DNA of 64,000 nt from positions 74,990 through 138,989 of the forward strand of contig CAKVAX010000004.1 in the NCBI GenBank assembly GCA_934725425.1. The letters are read 5' to 3'. The notes below the pieces were generated by a model. That model worked only from the letters and a program-made list of their open reading frames with translations. It was not told the origin of the DNA and made no database searches. The position numbers and the translations under genes are program-made. Shown one piece after another: positions 16,567 to 26,280 of this stretch. How positions within the stretch are numbered: the first letter of the stretch is position 1; every line of letters starts with the position of its first letter. The DNA is from an uncultured Eubacteriales bacterium. Lineage in GTDB: Bacteria > Bacillota > Clostridia > Oscillospirales > Acutalibacteraceae.

Positions 16567-18018
16567 TTTTTTATAATTCATATAGCACATCGTGTAAGCC
16601 AAGATGCTCCAGAAAAATCCCACCATGAATGTCATGTCGAAGATGATGGCTTTTTCGAGCAAGCAGTACCCGCAATAGGCAACCAATGCCGAAAACAGTT
16701 TGGAAAACACGCCAAAATGCGGCAACTCACAGCAAAAAAACAAATGCTTGCAAACATCTAAGGCGACCAAAATCGAAAAAATCATAAATATTCCGAATCC
16801 AAGCACTCCTGTGCTCACTAAAATAGTAAAATAAGCGTTATGCAAATCTAAATTTATAAGCCCGCCTTTTATATATTTTTTGCCGTACTTAATTAAATTT
16901 GCTCGGCCTATACCGATTATAGGGTGGTGCTTAAATATTTCAAGACCTTGTTTAAAAAGCGTAATTCTGCCGCTGCTGACGTCATAGTGTTCATGGCGGC
17001 CAATGGTCAGTTCGTTTATATTTTCGATATCGGATTTATATTCGGGAGGATCCCCGGGGTCGACAAGTTCTATATCCTTGTTGTTTTCTATCTCTATTTT
17101 TTCGGATGAAGATTTAAATTCTTCTTCATATCTATAAACTCCTGTTATCGTGTGACCGATAAAGCTTTGGCATATATCCCTAAGGGAAAAGCACGTTATC
17201 ATTATGGTTACACAATATATCACGGCGACAATTATGCTTGCGATAAACTTAATAGTATAAGAAAATTTATTTTTAAAAAACATACCGCAAAGAACCCTTA
17301 TCGTGCTGTAAATAATCAAAAAAAGCAACGAAGCATTGGAATCAGACAGGAAAAGGCATATGCATGATATAACCGCAGCAAAAATAATCACAAAAATATT
17401 AAGGCTCGTCAATTTAATTTTTTTTCTCATATATTTATCCAGCAAAATATCGCTGGCGACCATACATTCAATCATGGAAAACGCCAAGATATTCGAGTTG
17501 GTGTAAATTCCGATAAGGCGATTGCAATAAATTCCCAAATGGTAACCAAAAAGCGAACCTTCTCCCTGCCAAAACAGAGTTGCAACCGAAGAAAGTGCTC
17601 CTACTAAGCCGAAATATACAAAAAATTTTAGAAGAAAAATCATTTCTTTTTCAAAATTTTTGGAAGATTCAGCAGTATACATTCCATAAAACATAAAAAA
17701 GCACACAGCAGTGCAATAAGCAAGGGCTATATTCGGGATAAACCAAATAGAAAAATGCACTGCGGAAGTTACCACCATCAGAATTAAAAATGAAAGCAAT
17801 AAGCTTTTGTATTTTATTTTAAAAATGCGTTTGCTTAAAAAGTAATTATTTATGAGTATAAAAAGTCCCCACATCAAAAGAATGCATTTTACTGCGCCAA
17901 ATGCTATATCTACAAATGCAAGCATCTCAAAAGACAAAGTCATTATGAAAAGTTTTCTGAACAGCGACTCATCCACGACATTATCGCAAAAACTTTGCTT
18001 AGTGTAAGATTTTAACAA
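16564..18018 (-). CDS. O-antigen ligase / polysaccharide polymerase (Wzy_C family)
   Basis: A 484-residue polytopic membrane protein with about ten to twelve hydrophobic segments. A large extracytoplasmic loop (about residues 290-350) is followed by the family motif region GLEIFKHHPIIGIGRANL and DLHNAYFTILVSTGVLG, typical of the O-antigen ligase/Wzy polymerase superfamily. It would polymerise or transfer undecaprenyl-linked surface glycan. The start is TTG at 18018. It is the last of three co-directional genes (sugar transferase, aminotransferase, polymerase), a small surface-polysaccharide operon. Many residues are drifted, so exact reaction is not assigned. Confidence 0.8.
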   Translation of the reverse strand: MLKSYTKQSFCDNVVDESLFRKLFIMTLSFEMLAFVDIAFGAVKCILLMWGLFILINNYFLSKRIFKIKYKSLLLSFLILMVVTSAVHFSIWFIPNIALAYCTAVCFFMFYGMYTAESSKNFEKEMIFLLKFFVYFGLVGALSSVATLFWQGEGSLFGYHLGIYCNRLIGIYTNSNILAFSMIECMVASDILLDKYMRKKIKLTSLNIFVIIFAAVISCICLFLSDSNASLLFLIIYSTIRVLCGMFFKNKFSYTIKFIASIIVAVIYCVTIMITCFSLRDICQSFIGHTITGVYRYEEEFKSSSEKIEIENNKDIELVDPGDPPEYKSDIENINELTIGRHEHYDVSSGRITLFKQGLEIFKHHPIIGIGRANLIKYGKKYIKGGLINLDLHNAYFTILVSTGVLGFGIFMIFSILVALDVCKHLFFCCELPHFGVFSKLFSALVAYCGYCLLEKAIIFDMTFMVGFFWSILAYTMCYMNYKK

Positions 18019-18042
18019 TTTTATTTTATCTCCCCTTTAAAA

Positions 18043-19239
18043 TTAAATATTTTCCTTTACCTTTTCTATCACATAATCTACGTCGTCACTTGTCAAAAGG
18101 TTGTGAAGCGGCAATGTTACTTCATTTTCGAACAAGTGGTAAGCGTTTTTATAATCATTAATGTCAAAGCCCATATTTTTGTAAGCTGTAAGCATCGGAA
18201 GGGGCTTGTAATGAACATTGGAAGCAATGCCCTCCAGAGCAAGATTTTCGATGAATTTATTCCTGAAATCCATATCCTTGCCGAGCAATCTCATGATGTA
18301 AAGATGACAGCTGGAGGTTGAATTTTCGCATAAATGAGGCAAAAATGATATATTTTCATCAGCAAAAGCATCGTTATATTTTTTTACTATTTCGCGGCGT
18401 GTTTTTAGGATATCGTTATATCTTTCGAGCTGAGATAACCCTATAGCTGCGTTTATATCGGTCATATTGCATTTATATGCGGGCCAAATTATATCATATT
18501 CCCAGCAGCCGGCTTTTAATTTGGATAAAGCGTCTTTATTTTGCCCGTGCAAAGATAGGAGCATGAAATTTTTATAAATTTCTTCGTCGCTTATTCCGTC
18601 CATGCCAAGCCAGGTAACGGCGCCGCCTTCGGCTGTGGTTAAATTTTTAACCGCATGAAAAGAAAAACATGTGAAATCCGCCACAGAACCTGACCTTTTA
18701 TTATTCCTGCAAGCCCCGAAAGAATGCGCTCCGTCGGCCACCACCGCAATTCTCCCCATGGCCTCTTGAACCCCATTCAAGGGTTTGAAAATATTCTTTT
18801 TATTTTCGATTATTTTAAATATGGTGTCGTAATCGCACATCACTCCGCCTAAGTCTACAGGGATTATCGCTTTGGTGTTTGGAGTTATGGCTTTTTCGAG
18901 CTTTTCGTAATCCATTTCGAAAGAATTTTGCTGAGTATCGATGAGAACGGGTTTTGCACCCACATGGCAAATAACGCTGCAAGAAGCGGTATAGGTGTAT
19001 GCGCTCGTGATTACTTCATCGCCGGGACCTATGCCTAAAAGCCTTAGGGTCATTTCAAGGCATGCAGTGGCGGAATTTAAACAAACTGCTTTATTTGTGC
19101 CGCAATATGAGGCGATTTTTTCTTCGAAAAGCTTGGTTTTCGGGCCTGTGGTTATCCATCCTGACTTTAATGTTTCAACTACGCTTTCTATTTCTTTTTC
19201 GGTGATATCCGGTGGTGAAAATTTAATCGTACGTTTCAT
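18043..19239 (-). CDS. DegT/DnrJ/EryC1-family PLP sugar aminotransferase
   Basis: A 398-residue PLP enzyme that aminates a nucleotide keto-sugar in surface-glycan synthesis. The SGWITTGPKT start, NSATACLEMTLR segment, and VADGAHSFGA are diagnostic. The Schiff-base lysine is K198 in FSFHAVKNLTTAEGG. The C-terminal HYKPLPMLTAY segment is also typical. It lies 13 bases after the sugar transferase gene and 24 bases before the polymerase. Sugar substrate is unknown; UDP-linked 4-keto sugars are usual for this group. Confidence 0.92.
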   Translation of the reverse strand: MKRTIKFSPPDITEKEIESVVETLKSGWITTGPKTKLFEEKIASYCGTNKAVCLNSATACLEMTLRLLGIGPGDEVITSAYTYTASCSVICHVGAKPVLIDTQQNSFEMDYEKLEKAITPNTKAIIPVDLGGVMCDYDTIFKIIENKKNIFKPLNGVQEAMGRIAVVADGAHSFGACRNNKRSGSVADFTCFSFHAVKNLTTAEGGAVTWLGMDGISDEEIYKNFMLLSLHGQNKDALSKLKAGCWEYDIIWPAYKCNMTDINAAIGLSQLERYNDILKTRREIVKKYNDAFADENISFLPHLCENSTSSCHLYIMRLLGKDMDFRNKFIENLALEGIASNVHYKPLPMLTAYKNMGFDINDYKNAYHLFENEVTLPLHNLLTSDDVDYVIEKVKENI

Positions 19240-19251
19240 TTTTAGATCTCC

Positions 19252-19935
19252 TTACTTAGCCAGTACGGCTATGACGGTTTTTATAATTACTTTAAAATCA
19301 TAAATAACGCTAAATTTTTTTATATAATCAAGGTTGTATTTCATTTTTTCCGGCAAAATTTCTTGAACATAAACCTCGTCGGGATTTTTTGCATTTTCCA
19401 AGAGTTTGGCTTCGTCTTTGTAGAGGATACTTGCGGTGGAAGTGACTCCTGCGGGAATAAGTAAAGTTGCGAGCATTTCGGGGGTGTATTCTTTTACATA
19501 GCGCACAACTTCGGGTCTGGGGCCTACAAAAGACAGGTCACCTTTTATTATATTAAAAATTTGAGGGAATTCATCAATGCGCAATTTTCTTAACCATTTG
19601 CCGCATTTTGTTATTCTCAAATCTTCACCGGTAGTTACTTGAGCGCCCAATTTTTCTGCGTTTTCAACCATTGTTCTGAATTTAAAAATTTCAAAAACTC
19701 TTCCACCTTCGGTCACTCTTTTTTGCTTAAAAATTATTTTCCCCGGCGAATCTAATTTTATAATCATGGCAACGATAATCATCAGCGGAGATGAAATTAA
19801 AGCAAAAAAAATTGAAAAAACCAAATCAAAAATCCTCTTAAATATGAGAGAATATTTTTTTGACTGCAGTATATCGTAATATGCTTTTACTTTTTCATTT
19901 TTCATATTTTCAGGAAGATTTTCCCAAGAAATCAA
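19252..19935 (-). CDS. Undecaprenyl-phosphate sugar-1-phosphate transferase
   Basis: Initiates surface-glycan assembly by moving a sugar-1-phosphate from a nucleotide sugar to undecaprenyl phosphate. A membrane re-entrant helix (about residues 36-58) is followed by FKQKRVTEGGRVFEIFKFRTM, then LRIDEFPQIFNIIKGDLSFVGPRPE, the catalytic core of the family. The product has about 227 residues. A TTG at 19935 is chosen as the start because AGAGGTGAT lies upstream at suitable spacing; a GTG at 19947 is an alternative. First gene of the polysaccharide operon. Confidence 0.92.
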   Translation of the reverse strand: MISWENLPENMKNEKVKAYYDILQSKKYSLIFKRIFDLVFSIFFALISSPLMIIVAMIIKLDSPGKIIFKQKRVTEGGRVFEIFKFRTMVENAEKLGAQVTTGEDLRITKCGKWLRKLRIDEFPQIFNIIKGDLSFVGPRPEVVRYVKEYTPEMLATLLIPAGVTSTASILYKDEAKLLENAKNPDEVYVQEILPEKMKYNLDYIKKFSVIYDFKVIIKTVIAVLAK

Positions 19936-20071
19936 AATATAAATCACCTCTTAAAAATAGTTACAATTTAAATTATACCCATATTATACTTCTTTTTCAA
20001 CAAAAGTGAATAACCACTCAAAATTTTGGCGAAGATAAATATGAATAAAATTCAAAAAGGTGGTTTAAAAT

Positions 20072-20743
20072 ATGGCAGTAGCACTGATAAGAACAATTAT
20101 ACTTTATGCGTTTATAATCTTCGCGATAAAAATGATGGGAAAAAGGCAAATAAGCGATTTGCAAACTTCGGAACTTGTAATCACGATTTTAATTTCAAAC
20201 ATAGCGGCAATTCCTATGCAAAACACCGCTCAACCGCTACTCACAGGGATAATTCCGATTTTGGTTTTGATATGCTGCGAGATACTGGCATCATTTTTAA
20301 TGCTCAAAAACTTAAAAATACGCCAACTGATTTGCGGAAAGCCGATTATTGTGATAAATGAAGGAAAAATAGACCAAAAAGCAATGGAATATTTAAGACT
20401 TAGCACAGAGGACCTATCAGAACAACTTAGGCAACTTGATGTATTTTCGCTGGACGATGTTTGGTTTGCAATAATGGAGACGAATGGTCAAATGAGTGTA
20501 ATGAAAAAATCCGAGAAGCAGCCTCCGGATGCAATGACTTTAAAACTTAAAGTTCCTGACGGCGAACTGGAAACTGTGGTTGTAAGTGACGGAATCATTT
20601 CGGAATCTTCGCTTCAAAGATGTGATTTGAGCAAAGATTGGTTGAGTGAAATTTTTAAAAAAGAAAAAGTAAAACTGGAAGATATTTTTATAATGACCGC
20701 TAAAAAATCAAAACAATACAAAATTATAAAAAAGGAGAAATAA
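20072..20743 (+). CDS. DUF421/YetF-family membrane protein
   Basis: A 223-residue protein with three N-terminal transmembrane helices followed by a small alpha/beta domain duplicated in the family (ICGKPIIVINEGKIDQKAMEYLRLSTEDL). The GKRQISDLQTSELVITILISN segment after the first helix is the hallmark. Function is not established; in spore formers the family is linked to membrane or spore physiology. AAAGGTGG precedes the ATG. It is followed after one base by the DUF4363 gene, its usual partner in Clostridia. Confidence 0.88.
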   Translation: MAVALIRTIILYAFIIFAIKMMGKRQISDLQTSELVITILISNIAAIPMQNTAQPLLTGIIPILVLICCEILASFLMLKNLKIRQLICGKPIIVINEGKIDQKAMEYLRLSTEDLSEQLRQLDVFSLDDVWFAIMETNGQMSVMKKSEKQPPDAMTLKLKVPDGELETVVVSDGIISESSLQRCDLSKDWLSEIFKKEKVKLEDIFIMTAKKSKQYKIIKKEK

Positions 20744-20744
20744 A

Positions 20745-21134
20745 ATGAAAAAATTAGTATGGACATCAATTTTATCGGGTTTTGCAGTTGTACTATGCGT
20801 TCTGTGCATGTTTTATGTGATGACGATTTCAGATAAAGCCGCTGCCTCGGTAAAAAATATTCAAAACAGCTTTTCGAATTCTCAATTTAATGCCGCCGAA
20901 GCAGAAGCTGAAGAACTGGATGAATTTTGGGAAAATAACCACACAATGCTTTCGATTATAATTCACCATGATATGCTCGAAGAAATTGAGGAATCTATAA
21001 GCCTTATAAAAAGCACGGTAAAAACTTCGGAGGACTCGAACGACCCGGATTTTTGGCTGGAATCATCAAGTGCTTTGGTGGAGCTCAAAAATTTGAGAGA
21101 AGTAGAAATACCCACGCTTGGGAATATTCTTTAA
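20745..21134 (+). CDS. DUF4363-family membrane-anchored protein
   Basis: A 129-residue protein with an N-terminal transmembrane anchor (about residues 7-28) and a helical extracytoplasmic domain containing AEELDEFWENNHTMLSIIIHHDMLEEIEESI, as in DUF4363. The stop codon of the YetF gene is one base upstream and the site GGAGAAATAAA serves as ribosome binding site, so the two are coupled. Function unknown. A strong terminator follows. Confidence 0.85.
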   Translation: MKKLVWTSILSGFAVVLCVLCMFYVMTISDKAAASVKNIQNSFSNSQFNAAEAEAEELDEFWENNHTMLSIIIHHDMLEEIEESISLIKSTVKTSEDSNDPDFWLESSSALVELKNLREVEIPTLGNIL

Positions 21135-21154
21135 AATAAAATATTTCGCACAAT

Positions 21155-21187
21155 AAAAGCCGACCCATGTGGGTCGGTTTTGTTTTA
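21155..21187 (+). terminator. Intrinsic terminator after the YetF/DUF4363 pair
   Basis: CCGACCCA (21160-21167) pairs with TGGGTCGG (21170-21177), followed by TTTTGTTTT. Confidence 0.85.
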
Positions 21188-21244
21188 GGGATTATCCTTA
21201 CTCCGGGTTTTCGAACGGTTGTTAATTTCAATTATTATCGTTTT

Positions 21245-24200
21245 TTATTTTTTCATTCGGGCAAATTTAGCCTTCACCTTGGCTATAACGCCTATCTTTT
21301 TATCAAAGTTACTCATTATAAGCGTGGTGCCTCCGCGTTTTATAAAGTGTCTAAATTCCTCATTAGCTTTATTTTTAATTTGTTTAATAAGCGCTTCACC
21401 ACTAACATTGCCCTTAGCCGCATTTTTTATAACTTTACGAACTGTTGAAGCTTTTCTAATAAAATCATCTTTATTTCCCGATGTATCCCTTATTCCGCCG
21501 TCTTTAAGACCATCACAGGCATCCGCAACTTCTTTAGGTTTTAAATAAGCCATACTGACAAATAATACACCCATTGCTGCACGCTTTTCCTTTTCGTCGT
21601 CATTGTCGCCACCACCGCTGCACCTCAGTAAGTTACTGCTACTTAAAGATTTTAATAACGCCTCTTTATAAAGACGATCCAATTTCATATTTGTATTAAC
21701 AGTGTTATATAATTGTACTTGATCAAACTTCCCCTGAGGTCCAAAATAGTTCTTTGCAACTTTCTCGAAAAATCCCTTGATTTCTTTATTAATTTTTTCT
21801 TGGTTGTCTTCTTTAATTTCCAAATATGCATCCAACTTGGGTTCTTCTTCGGGTTTAGATTTCTTTTTCTTTGAGAAAACCCCTCCTAAAGTACGTTTAA
21901 TTTTACTACCTACGCCGGATTTTTTCTTTTTTGATACAGAGCCCTCATTATTTTCTTGAGTATCCTCATCTGCTTTAGCTTTTAAAATTGCCAGTGCGTT
22001 TTTCATGTAACGTAATATTTTGTTAATCAAGACATAGATTCTTTCTATGAGTGTATCTACCTGGTCAAGATATTCTTCGTAATTCTGGTTAAATTTTATA
22101 CTGTAATCAATTTCGTCTCTAACAACATTTAATTCTTCCCAAATACCCTTTAAAGCACTTTGGTATTCAGCTTTATGGTTTTTCGGTAAAAACTCCATGT
22201 ATCGATTCTCTAAATTATACAAACATCTTAATGCTTCTCTAATATCAATCTTTTCTGTGTCATGTACTACGATGTCATCTTTACGATTTAACCAAATATC
22301 GCTACAATCTTCCCCAAGCGCTTCTTGACTCATTTTTTTAAAATCTTCAGACGAAATTTTTTCGGAACTGTTAAAAAATATTCGACAATTCTCTGCAAAA
22401 GCATTATATTTTCTTATCCACGTATTAACTTTGATTACAAGGTCTGTTTCTTTCTGTGATCTTCCTCCGGACATATATCCTCTGTTTAAAAGTACTCTAT
22501 TGAATTTTTGTAGTGTATCTAAAAGCAGTGTATACATAGTACTTATAGAAGCTTCTATAATATTATGCTCTTTTGCTCCTTCCATTTCCTCATTTGTATC
22601 TATTCCACCTTCGAGAACCTCTCTGGTACTTTTACACGTAGAAACATAACCAGCATCGGCATAAGGAGCAAATACGTCTGCTGCCTCAAGGTACCTACTC
22701 AGTAAAGCTTTTAATCCGATACCGTTTTCAACTTGTTTGAGTTTATCTCCCGGATTAAATCCTTTTTCCCATTCTTCAACACTATAGCCAATTTCACTTA
22801 TAGTGTTCTCCATATTTGTCTTAAAAATTTCCCCAAAGGATGTAATTCTATTATAATCCTCTACAAATTCTTCATACCCTTTCATGATTCTATTAAAGCT
22901 CTTAATTTCTCTTTCGGAAGCCTTCTCGTCCTGAGGCAACTCTTTTTCTACGTCAGACGGCTTTTCATCGTCCGAGGGTTTTTGTACTTCTTTGTACGCT
23001 AGGTTAACTTGAAAGTCTTCTTCCGAAAAAACCGGTTCTTCTTCGGAAGCCTTCTCCTCCTGAGGTAACTCTTTTTCTACGTCAGACGGCTTTTCATCGC
23101 CCGAGGGCTTTTGTACTTCTTTGTACGCTGGGTTAACTTGAAAATCTTCTTTTGAAAAAACCGGTTCTTCATTCTCTTTTACTTGTGGTGTGGCGGTTTT
23201 ATATCTCCCTTTAATTTTCTTCATATAAAATTCAATTTTAGGTAATTTTGATCCCTCGGGGATACCATATTTATTAAATTTTACCAACTTATAAGTAGCT
23301 CTGCTATCCGTAAACTCACACTCAATTCCTTCCGGATAAGACTTACCTTTTTCAAATTGTAAGTAAATCGGGCCACCCAAAGCTACTGCAGACAATTTAC
23401 TCTCAAAAGTTGTATAGTTGCTAAACGCTAGAGGATCTCCATTCTGTGCAGACACAAATTGTCCTATTTTATTATCGGTTGATTTTTCGTGTACGTACCA
23501 ATAGTCACCTTTTCTAACCAAAATATACGGAGCTTTGGTTTTTCCTAATCGGTCAGCCGTCTTACTTGAATCAACAGTAGAATCGGCTTTAGAAGATTTA
23601 ACGTCAACTTCATTAGGTGTTTTATTTTCATCAACAGAATATCCAATCGTAGAACTCTCAAGCTTAATTTCTGCATACTTTTGATAATTTCCCTTACCAT
23701 CAGTAAAATAAAGTGTACACTCTCCCCCGGGGAATTCAGAACTACCGATCAAATCCGAAACTTTACCCACCTCATCAGGACGTGTAAAAATGTCAAACTT
23801 AGCCTCACCAATTTTATATTTACTGCCAATATTAAGCATCGTCATATTTTTAAGTTGTTCCAGATTTTCTAAGCTATTTAGTTTTCCCAGATGAATAATA
23901 CTCGGATCATTCTTAATGTCGCCGCCGCCATCTAGTATATTCAAATCTCTCAGTTCATCAATAAGTGACTTCTTTTCCTGGGGAGTAAGTCCTTCTCCAT
24001 TCTCACCAAGTTTTCCAATTTTCTCCTTTACAGAATCTGAAGGGGTCAGCCTTTTAAGATCTAAAAAACATTTACCGTCTATGTCCCTCAAGATACCATT
24101 AAGCTCCTCAATGTTATTTTCATTAACCCTGAAATTTTGAAGCTTTTTAAATGTCTCATCCTCTACAAACGTTTTAAGTCTTGAAATCCTTTCTCGACTA

Positions 24201-24466
24201 TCTTTATATTTAAATAGAGTTTTACCAATACCTTTAATTTTTTCCTTAAGATCACCAAGACTTTTAATTTCACTGTTTAAATTATTTAGATTTTCTTCAG
24301 TAGGAACAAACTTACATTTGTTCTCCAAAATAGGATTTTTATTAAAAGCAATAGCACCGATAAGTGTGTCGGAAGTACATTCCTCTGGTTTAAGCGCGTT
24401 GTAAACGCACCATGCGCCCGGATATAATGCTTCATTATGGCCCAAAATAGCTATATAACTGCTCAT
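21245..24466 (-). CDS. 1073-residue protein of unknown function with 43-residue tandem repeat
   Basis: I do not recognise a family. The start at 24466 is set by AGGAGG six bases upstream. There is no signal peptide or obvious transmembrane segment. The N-terminal 90 residues contain a conserved-looking block with three cysteines (Cys21, Cys30 and Cys52). Residues about 60-200 are helical, 200-420 are mixed alpha/beta. Two tandem 43-residue Glu/Lys/Pro-rich repeats (DNA 22913-23170, 129-base period, containing PVFSxEDFQVNxAYKEVQKP) lead into a long helical C-terminal half with coiled-coil character and a basic KKKKS patch near residue 860. A good promoter lies upstream. By size, low complexity and isolation it resembles a lineage-specific effector; that is inference. 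Confidence 0.8.
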   Translation of the reverse strand: MSSYIAILGHNEALYPGAWCVYNALKPEECTSDTLIGAIAFNKNPILENKCKFVPTEENLNNLNSEIKSLGDLKEKIKGIGKTLFKYKDSRERISRLKTFVEDETFKKLQNFRVNENNIEELNGILRDIDGKCFLDLKRLTPSDSVKEKIGKLGENGEGLTPQEKKSLIDELRDLNILDGGGDIKNDPSIIHLGKLNSLENLEQLKNMTMLNIGSKYKIGEAKFDIFTRPDEVGKVSDLIGSSEFPGGECTLYFTDGKGNYQKYAEIKLESSTIGYSVDENKTPNEVDVKSSKADSTVDSSKTADRLGKTKAPYILVRKGDYWYVHEKSTDNKIGQFVSAQNGDPLAFSNYTTFESKLSAVALGGPIYLQFEKGKSYPEGIECEFTDSRATYKLVKFNKYGIPEGSKLPKIEFYMKKIKGRYKTATPQVKENEEPVFSKEDFQVNPAYKEVQKPSGDEKPSDVEKELPQEEKASEEEPVFSEEDFQVNLAYKEVQKPSDDEKPSDVEKELPQDEKASEREIKSFNRIMKGYEEFVEDYNRITSFGEIFKTNMENTISEIGYSVEEWEKGFNPGDKLKQVENGIGLKALLSRYLEAADVFAPYADAGYVSTCKSTREVLEGGIDTNEEMEGAKEHNIIEASISTMYTLLLDTLQKFNRVLLNRGYMSGGRSQKETDLVIKVNTWIRKYNAFAENCRIFFNSSEKISSEDFKKMSQEALGEDCSDIWLNRKDDIVVHDTEKIDIREALRCLYNLENRYMEFLPKNHKAEYQSALKGIWEELNVVRDEIDYSIKFNQNYEEYLDQVDTLIERIYVLINKILRYMKNALAILKAKADEDTQENNEGSVSKKKKSGVGSKIKRTLGGVFSKKKKSKPEEEPKLDAYLEIKEDNQEKINKEIKGFFEKVAKNYFGPQGKFDQVQLYNTVNTNMKLDRLYKEALLKSLSSSNLLRCSGGGDNDDEKEKRAAMGVLFVSMAYLKPKEVADACDGLKDGGIRDTSGNKDDFIRKASTVRKVIKNAAKGNVSGEALIKQIKNKANEEFRHFIKRGGTTLIMSNFDKKIGVIAKVKAKFARMKK
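22913..23170 (-). repeat. Two tandem copies of a 129-bp in-frame repeat
   Basis: The copies begin at 22913 and 23042. They differ at about ten positions and encode 43 residues each, rich in Glu, Lys and Pro, inside the 1073-residue protein. High DNA identity points to a recent duplication. Confidence 0.9.
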
Positions 24467-24511
24467 ATACATCCTCCTCTTTTAAAAATATTCTCTCAAA
24501 TATTTATATAA

Positions 24512-24540
24512 ATTATACACATATAAATATAAATTGTCAA
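24512..24540 (-). promoter_or_regulatory. Promoter of the 1073-residue protein gene
   Basis: TTGACA (24540-24535) and TATAAT (24517-24512) on the minus strand with a 17-base spacer, both perfect consensus. Confidence 0.85.
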
Positions 24541-24560
24541 TATATATTTATATATCTTAT

Positions 24561-24597
24561 CTAAAACAAAACAAAAAAACAGACCAAACGGTCTGTT
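24561..24597 (-). terminator. Intrinsic terminator of the groESL operon
   Basis: A seven-base-pair stem ACAGACC/GGTCTGT (24579-24585 with 24590-24596) is followed on the minus strand by TTTTTTTGTTTTGTTTT, directly after groEL. Confidence 0.85.
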
Positions 24598-24616
24598 TTA
24601 AATCTAAGATATTTTA

Positions 24617-26248
24617 TTAATACATGCCGCCCATTCCGCCGTCAGGCATTCCCGGTGTTGCGGGTTGGGGTTCTTTTTTATCAGTTATTATTGCCTCGGT
24701 GGTAAGAACCATGCTTGCAACAGATGCTGCATTTTCAAGCGCGGAACGTGTTACTTTGGTTGGGTCAACGATTCCGAAAGAAATCATGTCGCCATACTCA
24801 TCTTTAAGAGCATTGTAGCCATATCCTATTTGATTTTTGCTCTTTACGTTTTGAACTATTACGGAGCCTTCCAAACCTGCATTGATTGCAATTTGTTTGA
24901 GAGGTTCTTCGATAGATTTGAGAACGATGCATGCACCGGTTTTTTCATCGCCTTCACAAGAAGCAACCACTTTTTCTACGTCTGCAACAGCGTTTACAAG
25001 AGCCACGCCGCCCCCTGCTACTATGCCTTCTTCAACTGCGGCTTTTGTGGCAGCCAGAGCGTCTTCTATGCGGAGTTTCTTTTCTTTCATTTCAACTTCT
25101 GTAGCAGCACCTACTTTGATAACAGCTACGCCGCCAGCCAATTTTGCAAGACGTTCTTGAAGTTTTTCGCGGTCAAAATCAGAAGTTGTTTCTTCGATTT
25201 GATTTTTAATCTGAGAAACTCTTGCGCTGATTTCGTCAGAATTTCCTGCACCGTCAACTATTATTGTGCGTTCTTTTTCAACTTTTACTTGATGTGCACG
25301 ACCAAGTTGATCTATTGTGGTATCTTTGAGTTCCAAGCCGAGTTCTTCGGAAATAACTTCACCACCGGTGAGGATAGCTATATCACGGAGCATTTCTTTT
25401 CTTCTGTCACCGAATCCGGGTGCTTTTACGCCGATACATGTAAATGTTCCGCGAAGTTTATTTACTACCAATGTAGCTAAAGCGTCACCTTCGATATCAT
25501 CAGCGATGATAATAAGTTTTTTACCTGTTTTTACGACTTGTTCCAAAAGCGGTAAAATTTCTTGGATGCTTATTATTTTTTTATCTGTGATTAAAATATA
25601 TGCATCGTCGATTACTGCTTCCATTTTGTCGTTATCAGTTACCATGTAAGGGGAAACATATCCTCTGTCGAACATCATTCCTTCAACAACTTCGGAATAA
25701 GTCTCGGCAGTTTTTGATTCTTCAACTGTTATAACGCCGTCAGAGCTAACTTTTTCCATAGCTTCTGCAATCAAGCTTCCTACGAATTCATCAGCAGCTG
25801 ATATTGTTGCAACACGTTTAATATCTTCGGTTCCGTTTACGGATTTCGAATTTTTAACTACAGACTCAACAGCAGCGTCTACCGCTTTATCTATACCCTT
25901 TTTAAGAACCATAGGATTAGCACCGGCTGCAACATTTTTCATTCCTTCACGGATTAATGTTTGAGCCAAAAGAGTTGCGGTGGTTGTACCGTCACCGGCG
26001 ATGTCATTTGTCTTAGTGGCAACTTCTTTTACAAGTTGAGCTCCCATATTTTCGAAATTATCGTCGAGCTCGACTTCTTTAGCGATGGTTACACCGTCAT
26101 TTGTAATAAGAGGTGCGCCAAATTTTTTATCAATCACAACATTTCTGCCTTTTGGGCCAAGTGTGATTTTAACTGTATCTGCAAGTTTGTTTATCCCGGC
26201 AAGAAGTGCTTTTCTTGCTTCTTCACTGTATGCAATTTCTTTTGCCAT
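24617..26248 (-). CDS. groEL: Chaperonin GroEL
   Basis: The 60-kDa chaperonin subunit that folds proteins in an ATP-driven cage with GroES. The 543-residue product has ITLGPKGRNVVIDKKFG near the start, the AGDGTTTATLLAQ ATP-binding loop, and ends in a short GGMGGMY tail. It lies 32 bases after groES with AAAGGAGCAG before the ATG. Regulation is through the CIRCE site upstream of groES. Confidence 0.98.
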   Translation of the reverse strand: MAKEIAYSEEARKALLAGINKLADTVKITLGPKGRNVVIDKKFGAPLITNDGVTIAKEVELDDNFENMGAQLVKEVATKTNDIAGDGTTTATLLAQTLIREGMKNVAAGANPMVLKKGIDKAVDAAVESVVKNSKSVNGTEDIKRVATISAADEFVGSLIAEAMEKVSSDGVITVEESKTAETYSEVVEGMMFDRGYVSPYMVTDNDKMEAVIDDAYILITDKKIISIQEILPLLEQVVKTGKKLIIIADDIEGDALATLVVNKLRGTFTCIGVKAPGFGDRRKEMLRDIAILTGGEVISEELGLELKDTTIDQLGRAHQVKVEKERTIIVDGAGNSDEISARVSQIKNQIEETTSDFDREKLQERLAKLAGGVAVIKVGAATEVEMKEKKLRIEDALAATKAAVEEGIVAGGGVALVNAVADVEKVVASCEGDEKTGACIVLKSIEEPLKQIAINAGLEGSVIVQNVKSKNQIGYGYNALKDEYGDMISFGIVDPTKVTRSALENAASVASMVLTTEAIITDKKEPQPATPGMPDGGMGGMY

Positions 26249-26280
26249 AAATGGTCTGCTCCTTTGAATAAAAATTTAAA

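Noticed and set aside
24665..25480. 271-codon open frame on the plus strand antisense to groEL
   Set aside because: It lies wholly inside groEL, has no ribosome binding site and an improbable Phe/Cys-rich composition; it is a shadow of groEL codon use.
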